A DNA stretch of 64,000 nt from Colletes latitarsis (lineage: Eukaryota; Arthropoda; Insecta; Hymenoptera; Colletidae): the NCBI RefSeq assembly GCF_051014445.1, contig NC_135147.1, positions 27,742,479 through 27,806,478 on the forward strand. The letters run 5' to 3'. Shown piece by piece: positions 10,127 through 24,000 of this stretch. A program made the translations under genes and the position numbers. The notes under the pieces were generated by a model. It had not been told where the DNA came from. It did not search any database and worked only from the letters and a program-made list of their open reading frames with translations. How positions within the stretch are numbered: the first letter of the stretch is position 1; each line of letters starts with the position of its first letter.

Positions 10127-10803
10127 TAGGTATGTTGCAAAAAATCACTTTCAATAATGTAATATAATCGTCGAATAGTTGGAAGTAAATGTGCTTTCTT
10201 TTTCTTACGCGACATTTCGACCTTTTCCAACGTTTGTCCTCTTTAATTTTTAGCATTTCTCAAGATCGATTTCGTTTACCTCTTTCGACGTAAGAAGATT
10301 GCGATGAAGGAAGAAATTGAATCGAACATCGTTACTATATAAATTGCTCCGATCGACGAATAATTTTTATCAATTATAATATTGTAAGAAAATTAAATGA
10401 ATACGAAAACGAAACACCGCGATGCTTATTGAATTGTTTCCCTTTGAAAGAGGGAATCGCTTATTTTTACTCCTGTCGAAGAAAGAAAAAAATGTGTTCC
10501 TGGCATCGCTTCTCCGGACGATCGAGCTACTTCGATCTAGGAAAACGTGGAAACCGGCTCGAGTAATAGCGACGTAAAGCACCGTCGAAGAAGAGCGCGG
10601 TTCCATCCAGTTAGATCTGGCCTAGGTTGACCGAGCCACCTAGAGAAGCGAAAGATATAGGGGGTGGAAGGCTCTCCCCTGCTGATCAAGGGTGTCGGTT
10701 GGAACGGAGAAAGAGGGTGGACGAGTAGGTAGGAACGCATGCGCTTCCTGCAAACCGGTGCGTTGGCAGGGATGCTCGGGAACAGAGATAGAGAGATAGG
10801 AAG

Positions 10804-10817
10804 AGATGGATAGATAA

Positions 10818-10898
<81 letters not shown>

Positions 10899-10915
10899 AA
10901 GAAAGAGGAAAAAAG
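10804..10915. repeat. Compound microsatellite (GATA)n-(GA)n
   Basis: About 13 GATA units with a few GATAA variants (10807-10865), then a GA run of about 15 units (10866-10893), then GAAA units. Pure dinucleotide and tetranucleotide repeats of this length are usually polymorphic. Confidence 0.95.
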
Positions 10916-11504
10916 AAGGAAACATTGGTAGCGAGGAAGATCCGAGAAGAGAGGAAAAGGGATATCGCGATCGGTGAAGCAGCACGAGACCGATAAAGAC
11001 GCATATCGAGGGTGTCGCCGTGCGGGCAGAGAAGGAACGCGTCGACGGGGGTAGGTAGGACGTCGAGGGTGCAAAGGGGGAAGAATCGGGCAGCTAGAGA
11101 GACAGAAGAGGACAGAGGAGGCGAGGTCTCCCGCGTCTAGCCAGCTCGAGACTCGCCACCTCCCACCCGGCTATCTCTCTCTCTTCTTTCAGTGTTCGTT
11201 CGAACACGGCCCGGTGCGGTTATATCGTTCCGTGCTCAAAGGGTTCTCCTCGTGATGGGAGCTCGAAATCGCGGTGGTATCGGTAACTTTCCTCGGTAGC
11301 CCGATTCCCCGAGCCGTACCGATGTCGCGGGGTTTGTCAGGGTGACGCGTGCGGTTTTTAAACAGCTGCTCGTTCGTTATCGGCGAGGGAATATCTCCAC
11401 TAGGCGGACAAGCGAGCATACAACGAGAGCAACATTGGCTGGACAAGAATTTGGAAAACGGAGGAATACAGAGGGGAGAGGGATAACGAGAGATAGACAG
11501 ATTG

Positions 11505-11602
11505 AGAGAGAGAGTGCGTGCCTGTGTGTACGCGTGCATGTGTGTGTGTACGTGCGTGCGTACGTGAGGGAGAGAGCGTGAGAGAGAGAGAGAGAGAAAG
11601 TA
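11505..11602. repeat. Mixed (GT)n / (GA)n low-complexity tract
   Basis: Alternating GTGTGT, CGTGCG and GAGAGA stretches in the presumed 5'UTR or promoter of Calx. They include a GAGA run at 11579-11596 that could bind GAGA-type factors; that function is inference only. Confidence 0.8.
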
Positions 11603-12061
11603 ATAAAGTGGATGCGAGAGAGTGTGAAATCGGAGACGAGGGGGGTTAGCTAGCATAGCAAGTGTGGGTGCAGAAAGGACAACACTTGACAGACAGGGAG
11701 TAACCTCGAACGTCCGGTGTCGACGAAGAAACACTGGTGAGACCTTGAACGGATGGAAGACGCGGGTAGATGCGAGCAACGAGCTGCTAACTTGTAGGTG
11801 GAATCACGAGGACGCGTGTAAGATCCAGATCGTTGGGATACATATACGTACAATCGAAACGTCGTTCGTAGCCGATTTTTGGTAGCTTCGTATACGAGAG
11901 ATTCCTTGAACGGGTACACACGTACCAGCTATCTTCGGTTTCGAACGCGCGCAATTCGGTCGCCATCGGCCATCGACTAAGAGAATAGACATCTTGAATG
12001 GTGGTATAGAGTTAGAAAATAGCCGAAATAGGCGAAAGGAAGCGAACGGAAAGAGAAAAAG

Positions 12062-15000
12062 ATGTCAGGAAATTATTCGGTTCGTTGCGAGCCCGGTCTG
12101 GTGGTGCCGATGTGGCATCCCGAGGAAAACCTTTATCTCTCGGACCTGATCTTTCGCGGATCGATCTACTTCCTGCTGCTGTTGTACTTGTTCATCGGCG
12201 TGTCGATTATCAGTGATCGTTTCATGGCGGCGATAGAGGTGATCACGTCTAAAGAGAAAGAGCTGATTGTACGCCGTCAGGGCAAAGAGCCGCAGATCGT
12301 CGTGGTAAGAGTGTGGAACGAGACGGTGGCAAATTTGACCTTGATGGCGCTGGGCAGCAGCGCGCCCGAGATCCTGCTGTCGATCATCGAGATCTGGGCA
12401 AAGAACTTCCAAGCCGGGGAATTGGGCCCGGGGACGATCGTCGGCTCGGCCGCGTACAATCTGTTCGTGATAATTGCCCTGTGCGTGTTCGTGATACCGA
12501 ACGGCGAAACCAGGAAGATCAAGCACCTGAGGGTCTTCTTCGTCACCGCTACGTGGAGCATCTTTGCGTATGTCTGGCTGTACGTGATCCTGGCAGTGTC
12601 CAGCCCGGGTGTTCTCGAAGTATGGGAGGGCGTGCTCACCTTCTCGTTCTTCCCGGCCACCGTGCTGACGGCCTACGTGGCCGATCGACGTCTTCTGATC
12701 TACAAGTATCTGCACAAAGGGTACAGAATGAACAAGAGAGGCGTGATCGTGCAGGCCGAGGCCGGCGACTCGGACTCGGCCGGGGTGGAGCTCGAGATCA
12801 AGCCGCAACAGGACAGTTTAAACAGCATGATGGACGCGGACACGCCCGAGGCGAAGGAGTTTGAGCAAACTAGGAGGGACTACATCAATACCCTGCGCGA
12901 ACTCCGAAAGAAACATCCGACTTTGCCGCTCGAGCAACTCGAAGTGATGGCTCACGAGGAGGTGCTTGGCAAGGGCCCGAAAAGCAGAGCTTTCTACAGG
13001 GTACAGGCCACCAGGAAGATGGTAGGCGCGGGCAATCTCAGCAAAAAGATCAGCGAAAGGGCGCAAAGCGATCTCAGCGAGGTGAAGGCCGAACTTCAAA
13101 GGCAAGAAGCCGAGAGCATCGACATCGAAAACGTAAATGCCATGAGGATCTACTTCGAACCTGGACATTACACCGTCATGGAGAACGTCGGCACCTTCGA
13201 AGTGGGAGTGACCAGGGCCGGCGGTGACCTCGCCAAGCCTTGCTCGGTCGACTATTGCACCGAGGATGGCTCCGCCGAAGCTGGTTCCGATTACATCAGC
13301 GCAAAGGGCACTTTGACCTTCGATCCGGGCGAAACTAAGAAGACCATCAAACTCTCCGTTATCGATGACGAGGTGTTCGAGGAGGACGAGCATTTCTATG
13401 TCAGGTAAGAGAGCCACACGCCGCCTATCTATGCGCCACTGCGTTCTTACAAACCGAGAGACATTTCCCAAATACTTTATCCGGGTCCTGGAAACGAACG
13501 TCACAAATAATTAACCAACTAATAACAACGTACGCGAAGATACCTCCCCGTCATATCGTTTCTTCCGAGAAAGAACAACGTTCGTCATTTTTTCCTACTT
13601 TTACGTTCAATCTGTAATTCGGTTCGGTCGGGGGGTGGTGTTTGAGACCGAGCCGTCAGTTCTTGGACGAAAACAGGAAGCGGATTCCATTCGAGGTACA
13701 TACGTAAGTACTCCGTGGGGCTCGATCGCGACGTTTGCCGCTTAACGAGCTCGCTGCAATAATAAATTGATAATCGTCGTCGGGGAGAGCTCATCTTTCA
13801 ATTAACTCGGGCCGGATGGCGCGCGCAATTTCATTACCGAATAAACTCGAGGCACAAAGGGACACTCTGCTTGTTCGCGGCTCGGATGTCAATTACCGTC
13901 GATTAATTGTTCGCGAAGAATTATGAACTCGCCGCGAGTCGAGTATCGGATTCAGGAGCCCGATTCTTTCGCGAGTATAGGTCTCGACTCGATTCAGGTT
14001 TATCTAACGCGAGAGACGTGGGTCGTGGAAGAAGATGGGGACTGAAATGTGGCAACGGTACTCCCGAGTACTCTTACTCGAGACAAGCACCAGCCACTCG
14101 AATCAAGAGCGACAAAATTGCTCCTTTCGTTGGGGATCCCGTACCCGTGGTTACCAACGATCAGAAAACGATCTAAACGATAAACGTGTATGTATCATGA
14201 TAGCAGCGTTAGCTTTCCTATCCAAAACCGCGCCTAATAAAACCTCGAACCGTTGCGTTGTATAAAAGTTGTTCGTAGCTGTTTCAAGAACCTAAAACTA
14301 CGTTGTACGGTTTTCGAGACCTGTATACGAACATGCATAGATGCATACGCGTATGTGTGTACATACATTCGGTTCTGGCGCGAACGAATCCGCGGAGTGT
14401 TCGTGCCGCTGCCGGTCAAGATAAACAAAACTCGATAAGGATAGAATAATAATTAAGGTAGCTAGAATCGTCGATCGACACCGTACCGGACCGCGAACCA
14501 GGTCGAGGAGAATATAATTACGTCGTGCTGAAATATGCGCATTCGTCGTACGGATTCGGTGACGTTCGATCGAGTGGATCGCGATATTTAGTCGTTGCAC
14601 GCTCGCGAACGATCCAAGGTTATCGAATATCTGGCACGCGATCTAAGAAAGTTCGCGAATAAGTAATCAGACTGAAAAATTGTTTCCAGGCTAAGCAACG
14701 TCTCGCAACCGGCCATGCTGGTGTCGCCCAGTTTGGCCACGGTGATGATCCTCGACGACGATCACAGCGGCGTGTTCGGATTTCCGGAGAGGGACGTTGA
14801 TCTAGTGGAAAGCGTGGGACAGTATCCTCTGCGAGTAGTCAGATACAGCGGCGCCAGGGGACGCGTGGTAATTCCTTATCGTACCATCGAGGGGACGGCG
14901 AAGCCTGGCAAGCAGTATCAACACATCGATGGCTCCCTCACCTTCGAAGACAATCAGACAGAGTGAGTCTATTAACATTATTTATCTCTCGATCGGTTGG

Positions 15001-18000
15001 TTTTTTATTTAACAGGATCGCACGCGCGCGCCAATTCTTCGGTTTAAGGTTCTAACGATTCCAAGAGTCGATATGAGCTTCGAGCGAAAACCCCCAACGT
15101 GTCGTTCGACCGCGACGTAGTCTCAATTTTTATGCAGAAATCAACTGAAATTTTTACATAGTACATAGTTGCCCTTGAAATTATAATCGCATCGTGGTTC
15201 GGAACGAGTCTTTACTGCTTGGCGTGGTTCGAACGTAACGCGTAACTATCGATGGGCTTTTAACCGCTTCGAATCGATTCGAATCATCCTAGTCCTAAAA
15301 AGTTGTAACCATTTGAAAGCTGAGATTCGAACAGTCTGAACATCGCTACGCAAAACGCAGCTATCGAGCATAAGTTGCAATGTGATTGAAAGTTAGGGAA
15401 GGATTTTCAACGCAACGAAGACCGTGGTCGTGCAGGATTTATCGGTGACCTTAATTGGTTTCTTAGCGACTAAAGAGCTTTAGATTAGGTAATTCGGAGT
15501 CCCGATGGCCGATGGTCGGTTATCAAGGTATTCCTTTTTATATTATTTATCCTCTGATCAAATTAATGAAAAATTTCAATACACCGTGAAACGAACGGAT
15601 AATTTCGGGGAACTCGGAATGGCCTGCTTCGAGCCGTGTAAATCGGCCGTTGTCGTGTCACGATCGATGATTATCAATCGCTGGTCGAGTAATTAGACCG
15701 TGCAACGATGCTCGGTGTTTGTGCGTAATGGATGTCGAGGGTGGTCGGGATTCTCATTGTCGGAACCGCGAGAACTTCTGACCGATCGCGCGATCTCGGT
15801 CAGACGGAGCTCAAACTCGAGCTTCATCCGATCGAGGATCGATGAATCTTGCGAGAAATTCGATAATATCTCGTTTTCCTTCGTATCCCGTTCGACTTTT
15901 GATCGATTCTCAACAAATAACATCGGTCCTCGTGATCCGTGTCGTACACTAACAACGGATCGATCGCGGGTGTAACGTAAAAAAAAAAGGTACGCGAATA
16001 GATCCAAGGGTGAGACGCATCGATGAACGAAGAAAGAAAAAAACGTGTAGAGAATCACGGTGGTAGGTGGAAAAGACACGGTGCAGGAATAAACGAAGCA
16101 GAAAATTATGCGATGAAAGTGCGCAGGGAATCGAAAGTTGTTGCATCCGACTTGTCGATTTGGTTGACTGGTTGATACATGTAACGAGTAGAGGGTAGTA
16201 AGTACGTAGTCCGGGAAGAACGTTGACTTTGCTAAGAGTATGTAGTGGGCGTAACGTGACTCGCTTCTCTTCTTCGAAGTTCCATATGCGAAAAGTGTGA
16301 AATATTCGCGGAGCGTTTCATTCGTCGATCGCATAGAAAAATAGATAGGCAACTCGGTGACGATACCGAACGACAAGTCCTGATCGCACGGGGGAAAAAA
16401 TAAAACACGAGCCCGTAAATGGGCCAATAGGACGGGAAGCCCGTGGAATGCATCGTGTTACGCCCCTACGCACCCTTCGTCCCTCGGCGAGTCAGGCCAC
16501 CCCGTTTACACCATCGGCGGCTATCTCTCTATTTCCACGCGACAGACAACGCACACCTACTCGTAGGTATTTATTGTTCGTGCCTCGCGATCGAGGATCG
16601 TCGGTGGCAAAATAGAACGACCTAGTCGTACGATACGATACACACTAACTCGCTCTACTTTTTTCTCGGTTCAATTTTCAAATTCGAATCGAATTTCGAA
16701 AGAACGCGGAGGAATTTTACAGTCATTTGTTTCTATCGTATCGAACGCCGTCCTGCACGATATCTTTCACTCGTGAACGCAATTTTTCAAGAACCGCGGC
16801 TGTCGCGTTACGCGACTCGACCGGCGAGAAAATTTCATCCTTTTCCTCGATATTTGATATTTCAGCAGTCGTTGGCGAAAGCAAAACACAGGCGAAAACA
16901 TCGCTCGCTCGCTGCCTCTGTACTTTTGATCGATTCAAGTATTTTCGAGACACGCGGGCGTTCAACGCGAGTGATTTGTCACCGCGATAAAAGGCGAAAA
17001 AGCATCGCCGCGGTTCGTAAAAAACCGCTCCGACGACTGCGTTACGATTAACGTGCACACGGTCTCGACCGTTATAACGAAGCGAAACGTGGGTGTTTCG
17101 AAGCGTTCCTCTGTATCCGCGACCGGCTGTCTATCAACGAACGCATTTCCACGAGACTGTTCGATCTAACGCGGGATTAGTCTCTTTGGAATATCAATGT
17201 CTGCCTGGAGGACAGCGTCGTCGTTCGTATCCGAGGATCTAATTTCCCTGGGAAAATCGATAGGTCGCGCGGTGCGGTGCGGCGCGGCGCGACGGTAAAT
17301 TGTTCTGCTCTGCTAGACATCGACGATTATTGCGAATTCTAGCCGAATTTATCGGCCCATTTGCCAGACCGGTTCTACGTTTCGAATCGTGGATCATCGC
17401 GAAAGTGTACGAGCACACATGGGCCATTCTTTTCCAACCCAATATTCCGAGATTCTGAGATTCCAAGATCGCGTCAATTACAACAGTACTCCCATCGATG
17501 TCAGTTTACCGTTTCCGGTAATCTCATCGACATCATCTATCGATTACCGTTAAATGGAAACGAACCAAAGAACCAATAAGATTGTACGATCGATCCATCG
17601 AATGTTAAACGCATTTCGTACTCGATTCGAATCTCAAGTTTCAAGCGTAGAGAGGTAAACAGCAGAGAAGGTAAATTCGTTACCCGGCATTTTACGTAGT
17701 TGGTTATCGCTTGTACGGTTTGATAAATCCATACTACGAAAGAAAGTTTGTACGACGGTAAGAGAGCTTACGATTGCTTCAGCGAGGACGTTGTCGGCAT
17801 CTAATTGGTCCAACTTGCGTTTAAGGTGTTTTCCATACACTGAAAATACTTGATCGAACGTCTGAACGTGCTCTCTACGAACCTCTACGAACAAGCTCAC
17901 CCGACTTTCGTCCCATAAGCTTCGAAATAACGACCGCGTGTCACCGATGATCGATCGACCTCGACTTTAACGCGACGCTAAAAGTATCTATCGTTTCGGG

Positions 18001-21000
18001 AGACGAAAATCCATAACTAAAACGCGTTTAGAAAAACACGCAGAGACCGTAAAAGTTTCTCGGGCGAAGATAGATCGACGAAAAGAAAGACAAGACAAAC
18101 GGACAAATATAGAATGTTGCGTTACGCGCGGTAATTAGTCGTGGCAATGCACGCGTTTGCTGGCAGATTTGGTATTTATTTTTCCATTTCCTCTACCCGC
18201 GATGATAATTAATTTCGCGTTTAAATAAACCCGTTCACCCGTCCACCTAGCTACCCAATTAATCAGTCTACTCGCGTCGAATGACGCTAACGAACTTGCG
18301 TCGCTTCGAAACGTCCGCAGAGATAACCGCCCTGAAAAGTAATCGTCGTTGTATCCCCGACCACGATCAATCGATACGTCGTATAATTAATGCGTTTGCA
18401 TTATTACCGCGCTTTAATTACCGGCCGAACGTGCGTACACAGGTATATTAGTATGTTTCGTGGCTCGCATTCCCCCGTCGAAGAAAACCTTGAGAATTTC
18501 ACGCTCACTGTGCGGATTATTCTGTAAAGCCAGATATACATATACAGGAAGTAGAAAAGAGGTCCAAAAAGGGGTTAATTAACGCGAGAATATTTCAAGA
18601 TCCGAAATCTCGCGGCAAGTTTCTGGGTTGGCTCCTATTCCGAAATTAACGAGCTTCCTGGTGAGTTCGATGGCGGAGGGCATGGATTCGCAATGCCAGA
18701 CCACGATTAAATTTTATCCGGAGTTTCGGAAAGGTCGCCTAAGAGCCTGCCAATTGCTTTCGCTTCGAGGGGCTTTCGAACGTTGAAAATTTCAAAGCGA
18801 CTCGTACGAAGATTGGAATTACGGCAAGACAGATCTCCTGCAAATTATTCATTAGCGAGCAGTTTACTCGCTCTCGTTCTAGGGTACACTCGACGACCGT
18901 AGAAAAGGTCAACCCGACGAGGCTGTCGAGTTGTCGGATCGTTGCCTTTCACGGATCGACTAAATTCTTATCTACGAATGCAAATTTCGAATAACGAATC
19001 AAGACGAGCGTAGAACAATTAAAACAGGTTGAAAATGTCACAGCGAAGTCGTGTCGTGCGTCGGTTCCTGTTAACGGTACACTGGGATATCTAGTCTCCC
19101 GCAAAAGAAACGGGATATACATTCGTGCTTTTACGTAATTTCCTGTCTGTTACCTATAGGACGAGAAAACGGGCGTCTTGCGGATCAGCGAACTGCAACG
19201 ATTAAGCAAGCAAATCCAATTAACGGGCTTTTGCGTAGCTACATAATGGGGCTATGGATAAGCAACCACGGCACGGCACAGCATCGCATCGTAGCGCCCT
19301 TTAAAGCGCACGCTGCTAACCCCCTGGCGAATAAGAGCTACCGAACGAGGGGCTGTCACGGCATCGATAAAAAACAATTTTTTGCGACGCGACGGACGCG
19401 TCGATATCGGCTCTATTTTCGCGTTTTCGCAACTAATTTTTTCTTCCGTCGGACTTGACTTGGGAACGAGCACTGATACTTGATCGAATAGCGCTGTTTT
19501 GATATGCGTGTAGGTCGCTACTTACTCGGTAAGCAGAGAAACTAAGATCCGCGGCACGGTTTAGCCATGACACGAGATTCGAATTATATCGGGCGCATGC
19601 CTCGCGTGACCGTAGCCAACGCCTTTCATACTGTCGCGCGCCGCGCTGCGACGACAGACACGAACTTTCGACTTATCCTCGATCGCTATTTTGCCCGATC
19701 GAGCCAAATCGAGATCGAGACGATCGACAACCACTCCTGTGGAACAATTTATACCACATATATCGCGATAAATATTGAAATTCTGATTCAGGGAACGCGT
19801 GTGTTTTTACCGTTTCGAGGGGTAAAAGTGCGGATCGTTTGACCGTGGAGTCGGAGGATGATGTACCGCGGATCGTGTACTCGCAGCAACGCGACCCACA
19901 TAGCGTGTCGTTCGCGCGCTTGGGATATTATTAAAACATCGCGGTCTGGGAAAATACACGGGCCGCGTCGTACGGCGGGAAATATTATCGTCGTTACTCC
20001 GAAACGTAGCAGATATACGAGATAGGAATTTTTGATCGAATCCTTCGGCATATGTGTTCCGTTTACGAGTCAGGCCTCGATCAAGTTCGGAGCTTATCGA
20101 TTTCTTGTTATCCGGTGAACGCGCGTGCTTCGAACGTCGAGTTCGAGCCAGTGTAACGGTTTCTGCGAAATACGGAGGAAAAGTCACGAAAGGGTGGCCA
20201 AAAGAAACTGGGTACAGTTGAGAATCGTTGGTTGGCGCGTTTCGAATCGAACGATCTTACGATTACCGTTGATCCACCGATCGCGGTCTCCGTCCATCGA
20301 AACAATATAAACGACGACCGTTCGATCGTTTTACGAGCATCGAATAACATTCGGCTAGATGGTACCGCGATTTGACCGTTGCTATTGCATTGCTCGGTTT
20401 CGTAAGTTCCGAATAACATTTACCTACCCAAGCACCGATGACTCTACGACGGCTGACCAACTAAATAGCATAAACAGGCCTAACTAGGTTAATGCGCGCT
20501 TGCGTTAACGTTACGACCATCCTCCTGCAGTGCATCGAATAACATTTGAATGCATTATGTTCCGATAACGACGATACACCGCGGTTGAACGCAGCAATTT
20601 CCACGATTGTTTTCGACTCTGAAATTGTCAACTTTGGAACCTATGTGCAATATCTATATCATAGTTGGTAATACGTCGATCCACGGTATTTGGAATATTG
20701 CATGGTTTGGGAGAGCCGTGTCAATGGGTTCGCGAAATTGCAAAGTTCGCTTTCCCCGGACCGATGTCGATAATCTTTGTTGCGATTCTGCTGCTCGTGG
20801 CTAACTAACCATCGCACCGTACCACAGAGCCATCCTCGCGCGCTCGACTTTGGCAAGTGTCAAATCCGTTATTCTCTTATCCATAAATTGTCCGTCTGCG
20901 TGTATTGTATGCACACGGACGAGCAGATATCGATCGACACGGAATATGCATTCTGTTCGTCCACTCGGACGCGACTCGGAGACTAAGGTCAGAGCTATTT

Positions 21001-24000
21001 CAGGAAAAGCATTTACCGCAATCACGATTCGTGCGAACGGACTCGTGAAAAGAGGAGAACCAGACAACACGTAAAGTTTTTCACTTTTCGATCAGCTTTC
21101 CACTGGCTGCGTGTACACGGTTATAATCGAGTAACGGTCGATAGGTTCGACGGCCGACCGTCAGCCTTTTGCCAAATTAGACGTTCGAATTTGAATTTCA
21201 AATCGATTCGGACTGGCTGCCAAATCAATTTACCGACACCGTCTGGCTCCGACGCGACGAGACGCGCCGTTCAAAGCGGTTCCGCTGCATTCGTCGCTAC
21301 TTCGAAACACTGTTTACTCGAAGACCATAGTTTCGTTGAAATTTTACAGAACACACTCTCCTCGTGGGGACAAATTCACGATTTCTAACTTTTCCACTAT
21401 GCATCGTCGATCTCTCAGTTTTTCGAAACCGCGTAACAGAGGTAGGAATAAAGGAGAACTGAATAGAAGTTATCTCATTCTATTATTTTGCAGAAAGGTG
21501 ATTACTCTGTCAATAATCGAAGAAGACTCGTACGAGAAGGATGCCTTGTTTTACGTCGAGTTGGGTGAACCGCAGCTGCAAGGAGGTGAGGATCGAACTT
21601 TGTAATTCTTTGCCACCCTATGCCGATACATCGAATAATCAGAATCTCTTATCGACGTCTATTTCATTTCGACTTTCCGTTAACATCAAATCTTTCTTTT
21701 ACTAAAAGGAGGAAAACAAAGAATCGATGCTCGATATCGCGCTTTTATGAAATTACACATTTTCACTCGATAGATTTAACAACGAGGTATTTACTGGATC
21801 GCGTTTGATTGTTTCTCGGTCCACGATCATAAATCACAGGTCCATCGACACGTGCAATTACGGAATTATATCGATCGCGGAAGAAAAATGGGAAAACGGT
21901 TACGTTGTTCCGTAAACTGATGATTTATTATCATCGTCGCGAAAAAGAGGATAATATTTCGTTTTACTATCGACGCGTTGTAACAAGATTGATTTTAATA
22001 ATGCGATTGCTTCGCGCATTTTACGCCACTGGATCCGACACGATTGGACGTAAGTTTTTACGAACGAAAAATCTCCGTATCATTTTACCAGCTTGTCCCG
22101 TTGATTTCTTACGATTCTCGAATCGTTCGAATGGACATAGCATCGCTACCGGTAGTTGCCAGCAAGAGTAAATTGAACTGGTAACGTTTGCCAGTAATAC
22201 GTTTGTCCGTTACGAGTTTAGCGCAGAAAAGTTGTTGCTTCTTAATCGATACCGCTACGTTTCAGACACTCTAGATCGATCGAATTAGACTTTGAACCGA
22301 ACAAAATTATTATAAAATTTTTACCGTCTTATTTTATTTTTACGCTGCTCAGAATTGCCGTCTACTCTACTGCGTCGGCTCGTTCTCGCTTCGATTTCTA
22401 GCCGAATACCTCCCGACCTTTTCACAAGTCCGTGGAGAATCCCTGCGGGTTACATCGGGTTTCCTGGGTGACGCCTAAGCCGCGAAATTTAATTTGTTTT
22501 CAGAGGCGCGAGCGAGCGGTCGCTCTTTTGCCACGGTAATCGTGTTTGCCAATGATCGTTCCCAGTTTGTCGACACTTGCGTCGTTTATGCGCTTCGAGT
22601 CGAGCGTTCAGGGTAAGGTTCGTCGGAACCTCGGAAAGACCCTTCGACCCTTTTACCCTTTTCGATATCCGCCATAAAGACGCCGTACCTAACCGCGACT
22701 CCTTTGCAAGTACCACGAACACGATCGACACGCTGCTGCTTGCTGTTCTTACTCCTGTTTACGATACCACGTAGCTACATACACGCATAGTTTTCTTTAG
22801 GTAACGCGGTAGTTTGGAAAAACGGGAACAGAGTTTCGCGACGGTAACGGAAGCTCCAAGAGCGAACACCTCTATCGGGAATCCGAACGAATCTAAAGTA
22901 GATACACCTACGGCGTTACTTACTTTTCCTCGGTCGTTTCGAACTATCTCGCAGAGGATGTCAGCCATCGAGCACGGTTCAGCTTCAGCTACGTATGCAT
23001 TACTGTAGCGCGTGTGGCAGTCGCGTGGGTAGATACGAGGAAGAGCAAACCAAGTACGTACTTGCGTTAGCAGAGAAGATAGCGCGAGTTTCTCCGCACC
23101 GGGAATCGTCAGCCGCGACGATAACAACGTCCGTAATTGAACGCCTCTGGTGATTACGCGATCGTTAAACTCAATTAACCGCCGTGTGGGATGATCGTGA
23201 CCCTATAGTCTTGGAGCAAACCTTTCGATAAGCGTCGCGTGTTTTCGGATTAAATCTGTGCAACGACGAGTATCGCGTAGGTACTCCGCTCGTCGCCGTG
23301 CTCCATCGTTCTTTCATTACTTTTCCAGCTCGATCGAGAGTTGGTAAGAAAAATAGAACGGTAACCCCGGATGTCGATTAATAGACTCCTACCGAGAGCA
23401 AACTTGATCAGCAACGCTCACCCGCACAACCGCGAACGCCATCGTTAAAGCGAGAGTAAAAGCAAGCGTCATCGACACGGAAGAACGATTAGGTTAAAGG
23501 TCGTTCGAACGATACTTACGAGAAACGAGGTCGGTTGTCGCGCGAACAGTAAGCGCCAGTTTCAGATAAGTTTGCGAGTTTCTTTGTACGACAGGATCGC
23601 GTGGGTACGATAAACGTAACGGAGCAAGGTCGTCGATACCCCATGCACTCTTCTCTACTTCATCGCGAGAAACGTACTTCGGAAATAGGAAAGTCGGAAA
23701 AAAGTAAAGTTACAGTTAGAACGTATATGTTGGAAAATAGTCTAAATCCGGAAGGATCACGAAGGGAATGGGCATCATCGAAGAGACGGTATCGTCGAAA
23801 ATCATTTGTCGGGAGCGCGAGTAATCTTCTCGTATGGAAGTAGAGTGGGTGGAATTAATTAAAACGACGGTGGAAATTGAATTGAATTAATTGGCATCGA
23901 AGAGAGGTTCGAGGGCCTCGAGTTGATTCGTTTGCAGCAAGTGCATCGTAAACCGAGCAGCGGCGGTGATTTACCGTCCGTCAAATCCTCGCTAAGTTTG

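Larger units (their letters stand above)
10127..12061. other. Calx upstream region and 5'UTR
   Basis: A good GTATGT donor lies just after the LRR gene 3 stop (10126), suggesting a 3'UTR intron. From about 10500 the sequence turns GC-richer and purine-rich on this strand, with GATA, GA and GT/CG microsatellites, and it leads into the Calx start at 12062. It probably contains the Calx promoter and 5'UTR, possibly several hundred bases long. The bases before the ATG (AGAAAAAG) are purine-rich. No coding gene is seen; the long minus-strand frames here are translated repeats. Confidence 0.5.

Noticed and set aside
10537..11074. Three overlapping minus-strand frames with long Ser/Leu/Ile/Tyr runs
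   Set aside because: They are translations of the GATA and GA microsatellites (SLSLSL and IYLSIYLS runs); no family similarity and no unique sequence of gene quality.
12065..13504. Long frames on the minus strand and in another plus frame across Calx exon 1
   Set aside because: Shadows of GC-rich Calx coding sequence; the exon 1 frame is plainly that of a Na+/Ca2+ exchanger.
14963..21493. Possible nested gene or transposon in Calx intron 2
   Set aside because: Only short chance frames; no transposase, reverse transcriptase, terminal repeat or target-site duplication could be recognised.
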